The notes: a model not told the origin generated them from the sequence alone. A stretch of 40,210 nucleotides of DNA from Candidatus Lokiarchaeota archaeon (GCA_014730275.1 WJIL01000004.1:1-40210); one strand, 5' to 3'; shown: positions 17,801 to 25,647, counted from the stretch's first letter. Translations and numbers: made by a program.

Positions 17801-17985
17801 CAACCTTGTTCTGAGAAATCCGAGTTGTCGTTTATCAGAATCCGTTCATTATCATTCTCGGATATAGCCAAAATTCGCTGATTTCTAGGAGTTTTCCCGC
17901 TTTTCACTATGAAAATATGAGCAGTTAGAGTCGATATAACTAGAAGTAATCCCAAAACAAATGATAATCCGGTCAATCGTTTCAT
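14851..17985 (-). CDS. NosD-like right-handed parallel beta-helix surface protein
   Basis: A 1044-residue protein: signal peptide at 6-26, a start module SDFSEQGWPGSGTLEDPYII at 55-74, a long run of beta-helix coils (about 75-880, repeats such as NCTISxNT and GFxLxxCxxCxLTxNxxxxN), a beta-sandwich at about 910-997 and a membrane helix at about 1015-1034. Three larger insert modules recur about every 195 residues (232-298, 427-493, 627-693), each with a W-x-H/Q-D/E start, GNTVNGKPLGYF, FGQIxLxNC and IQLAYCxxC. Many coils carry CxxC. NosD-like domains often bind carbohydrate or serve adhesion; there is no nitrous oxide reductase gene here, so a copper-maturation role is not supported. GGAG lies 6 bases before the ATG. 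Confidence 0.85.
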   Translation of the reverse strand: MKRLTGLSFVLGLLLVISTLTAHIFIVKSGKTPRNQRILAISENDNERILINDNSDFSEQGWPGSGTLEDPYIIQDLVISSDYTCIEIRNTTAYFEIRNCTISADTESLSNGIYFYKVENGIIQDCLIRDHARGVFISSSRDCILINNTAIGNSEAGFLLSFCENCQVMHSTAKRNLFAGFDALYCQYCSFTDNTVSRNLECGIYLKSENCEVINNTLVDNDIRLDGSRVSYWLHDISGNILNGKPVKYYRSINSEDIDASSYGEVILADCTDISVADGNFSQGGGIQLGHCSTCDLTGNTMSNSNLAFKLQGCTSCVISDNMITNSSNRGVFLSDCEQCTLTDNSVSHSKYGFDLRYTDDTVTENNVASKNEIGFHVRVCRDITFTANTIAENENGFILAQSFTCVLEDNIFIENGLLLAASNMNEWIHEIRGNTVNGRSLGYFVDLEDFVLNGRFYGQIVLVNCRNVVVMDAMFVNVSIGIQLAYSPGCNLTNNNVTRSTYAAYHLFYSENCILKHNYATYTSGYGFYSRGSHFCTYINNTANGNTDHGFYLDDSDYPCLDDCTIENNGGHGIFVDMVDGFELIDNRITANSKQGIHLAYCANGTVKNNSLFGNSLSIVGSLREWEQDVADNTVNGKPLGYFRELRNAKIDGTDFGQILLLNCHNTTVSDAVFNDSGNVQLAYCTDCTVTNSTVAGSSYYGFRIEKSPNSTLKGNRALNCTYVGFFVTHSPDSTLTENHAISGESGGFFLILSRNCILNGNFAFENGYDGFTIYEGTGCIISLNNASSNSNAGFSIQYSYSCDVIQNFARNNSKDGFLLHLREGVLSKNVAAYNQRYGMNLEEGSSNNQIYLNRLGFNTHSDGFDDGDSNIWEKDKLGNYWAGYSGGIYSIEGTAGSIDEHPFDFHRAKPVLSPQNDVEYYYNTTGHYLNWIAWDWDCKSYRIFYGYTPILSGSWNGSSIILDINGLDVGIHRYTLIVCDQENNFATDTVEVVVKYPPDMTPGILPMGTLRWLFQIMTVLAAVTVISILAIDYFEEKYPVED

Positions 17986-18050
17986 GGAAACTCCAACCTT
18001 TACGCATTACATTAGGAGATTGAAATAAGAAAAATCTTTCAGGACGCTGT
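17986..18050 (-). promoter_or_regulatory. Conserved leader and promoter of the NosD-like family
   Basis: Just before the start codon the minus strand reads GGTTGGAGTTTCC, and about 35 to 50 bases further upstream a T-rich block CTGAAAGATTTTTCTTATTT. The first block recurs as GGTTGGAGTTTC before the gene at 18075-21143, GGTTGGGCTTTCG before 21280-21807 and GGATGGAGTTTC in the pseudogene. GGAG within it is the ribosome site. The T-rich block has a close copy, CTGAAAGTTTTTTTGG, upstream of the pseudogene, and is probably the promoter region. Confidence 0.55.
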
Positions 18051-18074
18051 CTTGTAGTTTTGAATCAGTATCCA

Positions 18075-21000
18075 TTATTTACGATTTCTCTTTTCCAAGT
18101 ACTCCATACCAACCACCGCTGCCACTATTACGGCAGAAACAGCTCCAACAACAATCAACACGAGCTCCATATCTATCAAGTTTGCAGCACCAGGCGTATA
18201 TCCTGAGGGCCATTCCACTGTTACAAACACTGTATCTGTAGTTGTATGATTCTCCCCATCGCGAACAAGCACAGTAAAATTATACGTGCTAGGTGATAAA
18301 TCATGGTCAATGTTATGGGTTATGCGTCCAGAGGTGGATATCCCTGCAAGAACAATCTCAGGACCCCTGAAGATACTGAAATGCATAGGTTCCCAGTCCC
18401 ATGCTTGCCAAATAATAGAGTGACCAGTAGTATTCGAGGGATATGACATATCCGGTGGATGGTTTATCACAGGATAGTCATGGTAGTACTCGTAAGGATG
18501 TCGATCGATACTGTAATCGGTACCAGGTATCGAATATGATCCGCCACCATCATAATTGCTGTAGTAGTTACCAAAAACGCCATTATCCCAAGAGTTTGCA
18601 TTCCCATCATTCATAGCGTCAGCTTCAGTGTTGAAGCCAATACGATTCAAGAAGAGAACGTTATGATAACTGTGCTCATCCAGAAATATGCCATATTTCC
18701 CATTGTGGTTCGCTGTATTTTTTGTTATGTTGCTCTCAGAAATGCGTAGATGAAACCCATCTTTGAGATTCTCTGAGGCTGTATTCCTTGTCACCAAGAG
18801 GTTTTCCGAATATGCTATACCGAACCCGTCGTGGGAATTATGGGTAGCTTCATTATCGTTCAACGTGCTATCATTGATGATTTCAGCTCTGAAGCCGTCA
18901 AGAGTGTTGTTACTAGCCGTATTGCCAGCAATGGTACAACTAGTCAAACTCCTTACATAGAAGCCATTTCCCGGATTTGAATCTGCGAGATTATTTTGCA
19001 GTCCGATGCCAGTTGCACCTCGAAGCGAGAATCCGCCAGCCAAACAGTCGCGAGCAATATTGTCGGATAATGTAGAGCTGATACATTCTTGCAGATAGAA
19101 ACCATAGTAGGAACTGCCTATTACAGTAATCTGCCTGAGGGTACATTGTCCACAGAAGGCGAGCAGAATGCCTCCAGATGTCCTATCCAGAGTTCCATCT
19201 TCTATCGTTACATCATTGCAGTCGACGGCAATTATCTGACCAAATTGATCCGCATGGAGTACCATGTTTTGTACTTCTTTGAAGTAACCCAACCGCGCAC
19301 CGTTGATGGTGTTCCCCGACATCGTATGAATCCAGTTGACGCGGTCTCCACTAATGTGAAGTGCATTATTTAGAAATGTGTTGTCACGCAGGGTACAGTT
19401 GTCAGAATAGATAAGAGAGACGCCTTGTTCCAAGCTGTTGGATATTGTGTTGTTTATGAGGGCGCAATCTTCAGCCAGAAACACAGCAAAACCTTGGTCC
19501 GTATTATTGTTCGCAGTATTATTCTGGAGTACACAGGAGCTAGATAGTAGTAACCCGAAACCAACGCCCTTGCCACTAATTGCGACGCTTTCTGCAATTG
19601 TACAATTGTGAGAAGAGAACACGAAGTAACTATATTGCGATGCATTATAGACCGAGATATTGGATAGTGTACAGTTCACTGAATAGGCAATTTGCAGGCC
19701 TGCTGCAACGTTTTCGTAAACTCCTCCCTCGACAGTAGAACCGCTGCAATTAGCGAGAATGAGTTGTCCATATGCTGCACCATCAATATTGCTGTGGTTT
19801 GTGTTCCAGAAGTAGCCAAGATCCTTCTCATTAATGGTATTCCCTCCCGCGTCGTGCCGCCAATGTCTCTTCTCATATCCAGAAACGAGAAGACTATCAT
19901 CCTCGAATGTGTTGTTTACAAGGGTACAGTCAGCAGATTGGAGAAGCTGGAAACCACGTGTATTTCTTTCAATATTGTTCTGTGTGAAGACATTATTGTC
20001 TGAAGAATAGACATGGAACCCAGCATAATTCTCTGAAGCTGTATTGTTTGCAAATGTTGTATTGTCACTATCTGCAATGTCGAAACCCCATGAATTAGCC
20101 GCCGCGATGTTATTCATAAGTGTACAATTGTCACAAGAATCCAATTCAAATCCATGGTATGTGTTTGAAGCGCTGCTTCCATTCAATACACAGCCCTCCG
20201 ATTCTAAGAGTGTGAAACCCGTGTAGCTGCTGCTTGCTGTGATGTTTGTAATTGTACAGTTCGAGCAGTATGCCGCTGTTAACCCTCCTGATCCGCTGAC
20301 AAACACACCATTTGAGACAGTTACGTTGGAACAGTTCGCAAGAATGACTTGCCCATAGGAACTGGCATCTACGAATAGGTCTCGTGTATTCTTGCAATAC
20401 TTGAGTGATTTTCCATTTATCATATTCCCTGAGAGGAAATGCATCATGTACGATAGCTGCCACCCTTCAAGTTGAAATCCGCAACCAATAAGCGAGTTAT
20501 TGAAGAAATTGCAGCTCCTCTTTGAGAGTACAAAGAAGCCGTAGCGGGAATTATTCACAGCTGTGTTGTTAGAAAATGTAGATCCTTTGGAATCTTCAAT
20601 AAAGAAGCCATAAGAAGTTGTGCCGGAAACAATGTTGTTTTCGATTGTGCAATTCTCCGCGCTCCGAAACTCAAATCCGATGAATGAATTTTGCACAGCT
20701 GTGGTATTGGTTATGCTGCAGTCTTCACAACCTACAATAGAGGCAGCAGATGAGTGATTTTCAATCATGCAATCATGTAGATTGCCATGTTCGACTCGGT
20801 AGAAAGTGACACCAGGTCCAGATTGCCCGTCCATACCAGAAATGAGACAGTTTCTTATTTCGAAATGGACTGACGTGTGAGAAATCTGAATGCTAGGAGA
20901 ATCAGCCGTGATATTCAACCCCTCAATGAGATATGGATCTTCCAGAGTGCCACTCCCGGGCCAACCTTGTTCAGTAAAATCTTGATTACTAGAGATAACA

Positions 21001-21143
21001 ATCGGACCATGTTTATCATAGGACGAAGGTTGCACAATATTGCGTTCATATGTTCCAGAAGACATCTCTTTGGTTCCCGTATTTGGGATTGACAGAAAAA
21101 GCATCAGTGCAAATACAAATCCAAACAGCATCCTCTTCTTCAT
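18075..21143 (-). CDS. NosD-like right-handed parallel beta-helix surface protein
   Basis: A 1022-residue paralogue of the protein at 14851-17985, with the same order: signal peptide at 4-22, start module QDFTEQGWPGSGTLEDPYLI at 54-73, beta-helix coils with three insert modules (about 228-300, 426-492, 603-668), a TNNxxGxxxYSIPGTDYSID segment ending at 880, beta-sandwich at 893-978 and a membrane helix at 990-1011. Coils are rich in Asn and Ser and carry several CxxC (CEDC, CSNC, CDNC, CGQC). It should be exposed on the cell surface, held by the C-terminal helix. Function is unknown beyond likely carbohydrate binding or adhesion. Confidence 0.85.
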   Translation of the reverse strand: MKKRMLFGFVFALMLFLSIPNTGTKEMSSGTYERNIVQPSSYDKHGPIVISSNQDFTEQGWPGSGTLEDPYLIEGLNITADSPSIQISHTSVHFEIRNCLISGMDGQSGPGVTFYRVEHGNLHDCMIENHSSAASIVGCEDCSITNTTAVQNSFIGFEFRSAENCTIENNIVSGTTSYGFFIEDSKGSTFSNNTAVNNSRYGFFVLSKRSCNFFNNSLIGCGFQLEGWQLSYMMHFLSGNMINGKSLKYCKNTRDLFVDASSYGQVILANCSNVTVSNGVFVSGSGGLTAAYCSNCTITNITASSSYTGFTLLESEGCVLNGSSASNTYHGFELDSCDNCTLMNNIAAANSWGFDIADSDNTTFANNTASENYAGFHVYSSDNNVFTQNNIERNTRGFQLLQSADCTLVNNTFEDDSLLVSGYEKRHWRHDAGGNTINEKDLGYFWNTNHSNIDGAAYGQLILANCSGSTVEGGVYENVAAGLQIAYSVNCTLSNISVYNASQYSYFVFSSHNCTIAESVAISGKGVGFGLLLSSSCVLQNNTANNNTDQGFAVFLAEDCALINNTISNSLEQGVSLIYSDNCTLRDNTFLNNALHISGDRVNWIHTMSGNTINGARLGYFKEVQNMVLHADQFGQIIAVDCNDVTIEDGTLDRTSGGILLAFCGQCTLRQITVIGSSYYGFYLQECISSTLSDNIARDCLAGGFSLRGATGIGLQNNLADSNPGNGFYVRSLTSCTIAGNTASNNTLDGFRAEIINDSTLNDNEATHNSHDGFGIAYSENLLVTRNTASENLKDGFHLRISESNITKNTANHNGKYGIFLDEHSYHNVLFLNRIGFNTEADAMNDGNANSWDNGVFGNYYSNYDGGGSYSIPGTDYSIDRHPYEYYHDYPVINHPPDMSYPSNTTGHSIIWQAWDWEPMHFSIFRGPEIVLAGISTSGRITHNIDHDLSPSTYNFTVLVRDGENHTTTDTVFVTVEWPSGYTPGAANLIDMELVLIVVGAVSAVIVAAVVGMEYLEKRNRK

Positions 21144-21279
21144 GAAACTCCAACCTATATGCAGTTCAAGATATCAAAGAATAGAGAAAAGCTTTGCCTA
21201 GGTTTCAAAGTGGATTCTTAGCGCTCAGCAGATTCTTTGTTGAATAAAGGCCAAGAGAATTGAAATACACAAGAGTTTC

Positions 21280-21807
21280 TTATTTTCGTCTATCCATGTA
21301 CTCTGCAAAGAGAACTGCAACCACTGTTGTTCCAGCGACAAGAATGATCGTCCCTTGTAAACCGAAGCGCAATACTCGAATCCTCGCAAGATCAGAAGCT
21401 AGGAATTCTTCAACTTCAACTGTGACAGTATCGACCGCTGCCTTACCATCTCCATCGAACAGAATGACAGTGTATTGGTAAGTGCCCAAATCCAGCCCGT
21501 CTATATCAATTGAGATTCGGCTTTCCTTCAATCTGGAAGATTCCACAAGTTTGTTATTCCTGTACACTCTATAGTATTCCAAAACAATTTTCTGCACCCT
21601 CCACGTGATTGAATGCCCTGTTGTTCCATGCCTGTAAACCACATCGCTTGGATGATTTAGAATCGACGACGTCTCATTCAAAAGAGAATATCGATTATCG
21701 AGCTCCTCCACTTTCTGAACTGGGGATGTTGTTTGGGAATGCCTGCCACTCATCAGAGCAACGAAGACTATAACGAGAATGGCGATTTGGAAAACATTCC
21801 TTCTCAT
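21280..21807 (-). CDS. Short surface protein: anchor module of the NosD-like family without the beta-helix
   Basis: A 175-residue protein from the ATG at 21807 (a TTG at 21822 would add 5 residues). It has an N-terminal signal or anchor helix, then HPSDVVYRHGTTGHSITW...YRVYRNN...ISIDIDGLDLGTYQYTVILFD, the same beta-sandwich as at the C-termini of the NosD-like neighbours, then a C-terminal membrane helix (GTIILVAGTTVVAVLFAEYM). The frame is intact, unlike the pseudogene at 14023, and the leader GGTTGGGCTTTCG is related to that of the large genes. It may be a stand-alone partner or a stabilised deletion product. Confidence 0.7.
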   Translation of the reverse strand: MRRNVFQIAILVIVFVALMSGRHSQTTSPVQKVEELDNRYSLLNETSSILNHPSDVVYRHGTTGHSITWRVQKIVLEYYRVYRNNKLVESSRLKESRISIDIDGLDLGTYQYTVILFDGDGKAAVDTVTVEVEEFLASDLARIRVLRFGLQGTIILVAGTTVVAVLFAEYMDRRK

Positions 21808-21978
21808 CGAAAGCCCAACCAAAATTCACATGTAAGATTTCCCATTTCCAAATAAGAATAGTCTTGTAGCAGTTCTGCTCTCAACCAAGATTCATACAAT
21901 TCTATGGAAAAAAGGACTCATTTGCCAAACTTGAAAAGGATTAGAATACAAACAATTGTTAAGAAGGAGAAGGAAGTT

Positions 21979-22764
21979 ATGGCTGAGAATGATTGTGAAG
22001 ATTATGAAGAATTAGGAGCGCCTGACGCAAAGATTGTGCAGATGAAAGATATTGAGATGGATGATCCCTTACTGATTTGTGGTTTTCCCTCAGCTGGTCT
22101 AGTTGGTTCAATCGCCGCTAACACTATTATTGATCAATTCGAAATGGAACAGATTGCGTTTCTTCGTTCTAAGCATATCCCATCAGCTGCAGTATTCTTT
22201 GAAGGCAGACTGCGGCACCCATTTCGCATCTACGCAAGCAAGGACAAGAACTTGCTCGTCGCAACTACCGAGCTTCCAGTTAACAAATCCGGCCTCTATG
22301 AAGTAACATCATGCTTGCTTGATTGGGCAAGAAGCCTCGGATCTACAGAAACAGTAGTCCTCGATGGTATTCCGGTTCGAGGAATTCCCTCGGATAGGAA
22401 AGTCCTATATGCAACTGAAGAGGAAAAAATGGCTGAATTCGAGAATGTCGAAGAGCTAGAGATTCTTCAGAAAGGAGTTATCACAGGGATTGCTGGCTCG
22501 ATACTCAAAGAGACACTTACCCGGAAAATGATTGGCTTCACTTTCTTGACTCCTGCAGTTAGCGTGGTTCCCGATCCAAAGGGTGCCATCAAGCTGCTAC
22601 ACGTTGTTGACAAGCTATATGATATTGACATCGATACAAGCGAACTCGAAGAGAGTGCTGAGCAGATCAAGCAGAAAATGCGTGAGATGGCTGAGCAGGT
22701 CGAAGGCATGCGGCAACAGCAAGATGAAGCCGGAAAAACTGGCTTCCAGCGTCTCTACGCTTAA
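21979..22764 (+). CDS. PAC2-family proteasome assembly chaperone/activator with C-terminal HbYX
   Basis: A 261-residue cytoplasmic protein of the PAC2 family. The core begins DDPLLICGFPSAGLVGSIAANTII and includes HIPSAAVFFEGRLRHPFRIY and VVLDGIPVRG; a coiled coil follows (about residues 215-252) and the protein ends RLYA. The final Leu-Tyr-Ala fits the HbYX motif (hydrophobic, Tyr, any) with which archaeal PbaA/PbaB and proteasomal ATPases dock on the 20S alpha ring. I chose the ATG at 21979, preceded by GGAGAAGGAAG; an in-frame ATG at 21904 would add 25 basic residues unlike family members. Confidence 0.85.
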   Translation: MAENDCEDYEELGAPDAKIVQMKDIEMDDPLLICGFPSAGLVGSIAANTIIDQFEMEQIAFLRSKHIPSAAVFFEGRLRHPFRIYASKDKNLLVATTELPVNKSGLYEVTSCLLDWARSLGSTETVVLDGIPVRGIPSDRKVLYATEEEKMAEFENVEELEILQKGVITGIAGSILKETLTRKMIGFTFLTPAVSVVPDPKGAIKLLHVVDKLYDIDIDTSELEESAEQIKQKMREMAEQVEGMRQQQDEAGKTGFQRLYA

Positions 22765-22806
22765 TTGACGTCAGAATACAGATTCCAAAGAATCCACAAT
22801 GGTTCG

Positions 22807-22844
22807 GCTGGTGATTCGTTCACCAGCTGGCTCCGATATTTTTT
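22807..22844 (+). terminator. Hairpin and oligo-T terminator of the PAC2 gene
   Basis: GCTGGTGA (22807-22814) pairs perfectly with TCACCAGC (22820-22827) around a TTCGT loop, and TTTTTT follows at 22839-22844. It lies 43 bases after the PAC2 stop codon. Confidence 0.65.
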
Positions 22845-22876
22845 CTGTAAATAACTTACATGATGAGATGCAAAAA

Positions 22877-23884
22877 TCATATTTGAACAAGTGAATAGGC
22901 TTCCTTGATGATTTCCCATGCCGATACACCTTCCATATCTCCGACAAGTGTTCTAACATCATCGCGTACATCTCCCATCCACTGGAATGAATCGCTCATT
23001 ACCCAATCATATCCCATTTCCTGCATGACTTGTTCGTTAAGAGACCAAGAAACCAGTTCATTGGCCCGAAGATATCGTTCAAGATTCTTCTCAATCAGGG
23101 GACCCACTTCACGATGATTGATTGCAGTAGTGTTGTAGAGCAGATGGGTACAAATTTCATGAGACACCATTGTAACAACCATGAGCGGCTCTACATGCGC
23201 GTAGAACCCATCCCTATCAGCAAGTAATGACGTTCCTTGAGTGGTAGTTGGATTGATCAGTTCCACTATGAACCATGGATATGGAAACTCGATGGATGTC
23301 TTTTCTTCCCACGCAGCTATCCAGTCATGACTTCTGAACATCGGCGTCAGGCGAGCACCTGCTTTCTCTAATAGCTCAGAAGCTTCGTTCCAATCTTCTT
23401 TGAACCAACCGTGGTAGAACTCGACTGCTATGTCTCGATACTCGGCCAAAATCTCCGGCCATGGATCAGGAACAGGACCTTCGAAACCACAATACCGCTT
23501 GAATTCGTCATTGGGCATATACCTAGAAACCATTTCTTCTTTTTCGGGAAATTCATGGATTATCTTCAATGGATGAGTATGTCGCAAATCATTTAGTATA
23601 GATTGTAGCGAATCGATATCTTCAGCCAAATATGCAGGTATCTGATACAAGAGAGCAAACCAAGTTGAAGAACTGATACCTTCTAGGGCATCAAAATGCG
23701 ATTGAAAAGCCTGTATCGAGTTATCTTGAAGATGTTCTTGTATCTGTGCTTTTCTGTCATCTCTTGCAATCTCATCAAATCCTCCAATTCGCAGGCCCAC
23801 AAGCAACGATTGTAACAGATTCGGAATCTCACTTACTGCAGCTTTCACAGGTTTCTCAATAGAGATGTCGTTCAATGTCATCAT
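22877..23884 (-). CDS. Uncharacterised protein with an HExxxH motif, putative metallopeptidase
   Basis: A 335-residue soluble protein that I do not recognise as a named family. Its only strong clue is MVVTMVSHEICTHLLYN, with His242-Glu243-Ile-Cys-Thr-His247, an HExxxH motif of the type seen in dipeptidyl peptidase III rather than the usual HExxH. A candidate third ligand, Glu284, sits in the helix SWSLNEQVMQEMG. The N-terminal 220 residues are mainly helical with a Trp/Pro-rich segment (GPVPDPWPEILAEY). It lies between a proteasome partner gene and an M24 gene, which makes a peptidase role plausible but not proven. Confidence 0.6.
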   Translation of the reverse strand: MMTLNDISIEKPVKAAVSEIPNLLQSLLVGLRIGGFDEIARDDRKAQIQEHLQDNSIQAFQSHFDALEGISSSTWFALLYQIPAYLAEDIDSLQSILNDLRHTHPLKIIHEFPEKEEMVSRYMPNDEFKRYCGFEGPVPDPWPEILAEYRDIAVEFYHGWFKEDWNEASELLEKAGARLTPMFRSHDWIAAWEEKTSIEFPYPWFIVELINPTTTQGTSLLADRDGFYAHVEPLMVVTMVSHEICTHLLYNTTAINHREVGPLIEKNLERYLRANELVSWSLNEQVMQEMGYDWVMSDSFQWMGDVRDDVRTLVGDMEGVSAWEIIKEAYSLVQI

Positions 23885-24013
23885 CCTTCAGATGTATGGA
23901 ACGTCGAGTCCGTAACAGCTTCTTAGAGCTTTCTAATGAAGCCCTATTGATGCTGATTAGAAGCATGGAAGTAGTAGTGAAAATGGTAGTCACGGTAGCT
24001 TTATGCTACTTCG

Positions 24014-25234
24014 ATGATGCATAAGCTGGAGGACGTTCAATTGACTCGCACAAGAATTAGACCTGATGAGCATCGAAACCGGATAGATTCGCTTAAGAGC
24101 AAGCTAGATGAAAAGGATATCCGAACCTTCGTTGTTCTGAGTTCCAAGAACATATTCTATCTTAGTGGTTTTTCGTTTATTCCTACTGAGCGTCCTATCG
24201 CGCTCATTATCCACAATGGAGAAGCGCATGCGTTTGTTCCATCACTTGAGATTGATCATATAGAACAGCAGGTACCATTTCTCGCGCAGGTGTTTTCTTA
24301 CTATGAGTATCCCGACCACACGCATCCAATGGAAGTCTTCTCAGAAGTCCTTACCTCCGAGCTGCACGTGCAGCCCAAGACTATTGCATCTGAAGCGCCC
24401 GGTTTCTCTGGCTATTGGGGATATCAGGGGCCCAGTTTCGAAAAGGCAACAGGTCTCAAATTCAAGATTCCGTCCGACATAGTAATGGATATGCGTGTTG
24501 TGAAGGAACCAGCAGAAATTGAGCTCATGAGCAAATCAGCCAAATGGGCCAGTAAAGCACATTATTACCTTCAGGAGTACACAGAAATAGGAAAGAATGA
24601 GATAGAGGTAACAATCCGAGCTAGTTCAGATGCTTCAGATGACATGGTCAATGCCCTCGGAGATGACTATCATCCAACAGGCTTCAGCATGTTTCCCGCT
24701 ACCGCTCTTTACCGTGGACAAATCGGTCCGAACTCTTATTATCCACACGCTCTTTCTCGCGGTTTGATCTTCTCTGAGGGTGATACACTCGTAACAGGTG
24801 CCACTTCTGATCTGTACGGAATCCAGTCGGAATTGGAACGTACTATGTTTATGGGGGAACCAAGCTCGAAACAAAGGAAATTGTTTGAAGCGGCAACCGC
24901 TGCTCAGTCTGCAGCCCTTTCCGCAGCTGGTCCTGGCGTGAAGTGTGCGGACGTGGATAAGGCAGCTCGAAGAACTCTGAAAGAACATGGCGTATTCGAA
25001 TTAGCACGACATCACACTGGTCACGGACTTGGGCTGGAAGGTCATGAACGGCCATTTCTTGATATCGGATCGGAGGAGGAAATGAAACCCGGCATGATAT
25101 TCTCATGTGAGCCAGGTGTTTATGCAGAGGGTATTGGAGGCTTTCGTCACAGTGATACATTTGTTGTAACAGACCAGGGAATAGACGTACTAACTGAATA
25201 CCCGCTTGACATGGAAGAGCTCATCATTGGGTAA
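24014..25234 (+). CDS. M24 family (Xaa-Pro peptidase/creatinase-fold) protein with altered metal site
   Basis: A 406-residue protein with an N-terminal creatinase domain (about 15-150, SKNIFYLSGFSF) and a C-terminal pita-bread domain (about 165-400). The family signature is present as SDLYGIQSELERTMFMG, HHTGHGLGLEGHERP and CEPGVYAEGIGGFRHSDT. By alignment of motifs, the five metal ligands read Gly262 (usually Asp), Glu273 (usually Asp), His337, Glu366 and Ser380 (usually Glu). So the two-metal site is incomplete, as in creatinase and other non-metal relatives. It may hydrolyse a C-N bond other than a prolyl peptide. The start is ATG at 24014, with a second ATG next to it. Confidence 0.8.
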   Translation: MMHKLEDVQLTRTRIRPDEHRNRIDSLKSKLDEKDIRTFVVLSSKNIFYLSGFSFIPTERPIALIIHNGEAHAFVPSLEIDHIEQQVPFLAQVFSYYEYPDHTHPMEVFSEVLTSELHVQPKTIASEAPGFSGYWGYQGPSFEKATGLKFKIPSDIVMDMRVVKEPAEIELMSKSAKWASKAHYYLQEYTEIGKNEIEVTIRASSDASDDMVNALGDDYHPTGFSMFPATALYRGQIGPNSYYPHALSRGLIFSEGDTLVTGATSDLYGIQSELERTMFMGEPSSKQRKLFEAATAAQSAALSAAGPGVKCADVDKAARRTLKEHGVFELARHHTGHGLGLEGHERPFLDIGSEEEMKPGMIFSCEPGVYAEGIGGFRHSDTFVVTDQGIDVLTEYPLDMEELIIG

Positions 25235-25358
25235 GAATGGGAATGCCGAGATTGATTTTTCGTGAGTATAACCAATCTAAAATCGACTCATGCTCGATAT
25301 CGGAAGACCATGTGCGATAGACCCGATTTGGGTCGAGTTGGCCAGCTGAACAAGCAAA

Positions 25359-25628
25359 CTATTGGTAGTCTGAACTAGCGTCTGTTTCGCCTGTTTCATC
25401 ATAGAGACCAAGCGATGTCAGATCAGGCAAACCCTTCTGGATCCTGTGTACTATTCTTTCACCATATTCAATAATTGCTTTTGCAACTAAATCGCGGCCC
25501 TTTTCTTCTCCGAATTCCTCCACTAGAACCTTCGAAAAAGCGATATGTAACAGGGCGACTCTAGAGAGGGCGCCTCGCGTGGCCTCTATTGCTTCCTCAA
25601 TTGGGATATTCCTTTCTTCTTCGCTCAC
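25359..25628 (-). CDS. Truncated ATC-hydrolase-like paralogue (N-terminal helical part only)
   Basis: An 89-residue protein with a GTG start. Residues 7-75 (NIPIEEAIEATRGAL...LLHIAFSKVLVEEFGEEKGRDLVAKAIIEYG...GLPDLTSLGLYDETG) are clearly homologous to the first 80 residues of the protein at 28552-29076, but the Cys-containing second half is missing and replaced by a short tail. I found no trace of the missing half in the 97 bases downstream. It may be a working helical subunit or a decaying copy. A TATA-like stretch 25 bases before the GTG suggests that it is expressed from a leaderless transcript. Confidence 0.65.
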   Translation of the reverse strand: MSEEERNIPIEEAIEATRGALSRVALLHIAFSKVLVEEFGEEKGRDLVAKAIIEYGERIVHRIQKGLPDLTSLGLYDETGETDASSDYQ

Positions 25629-25647
25629 AGAAAAAACCTAAACCGGA

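Noticed and set aside
14851-21143. CRISPR-like or tandem DNA repeats
   Set aside because: The periodicity is in the protein coils; the DNA units diverge and there are no identical repeats with unique spacers.
14851-21143. Copper maturation protein for nitrous oxide reductase (true NosD)
   Set aside because: Only the beta-helix fold is shared; no nosZ, nosF or nosY-like gene is present and the proteins are anchored surface proteins.
22103-22306. A mobile element or phage remnant anywhere in the window
   Set aside because: No transposase, integrase, capsid or terminal-repeat signature was found on either strand.
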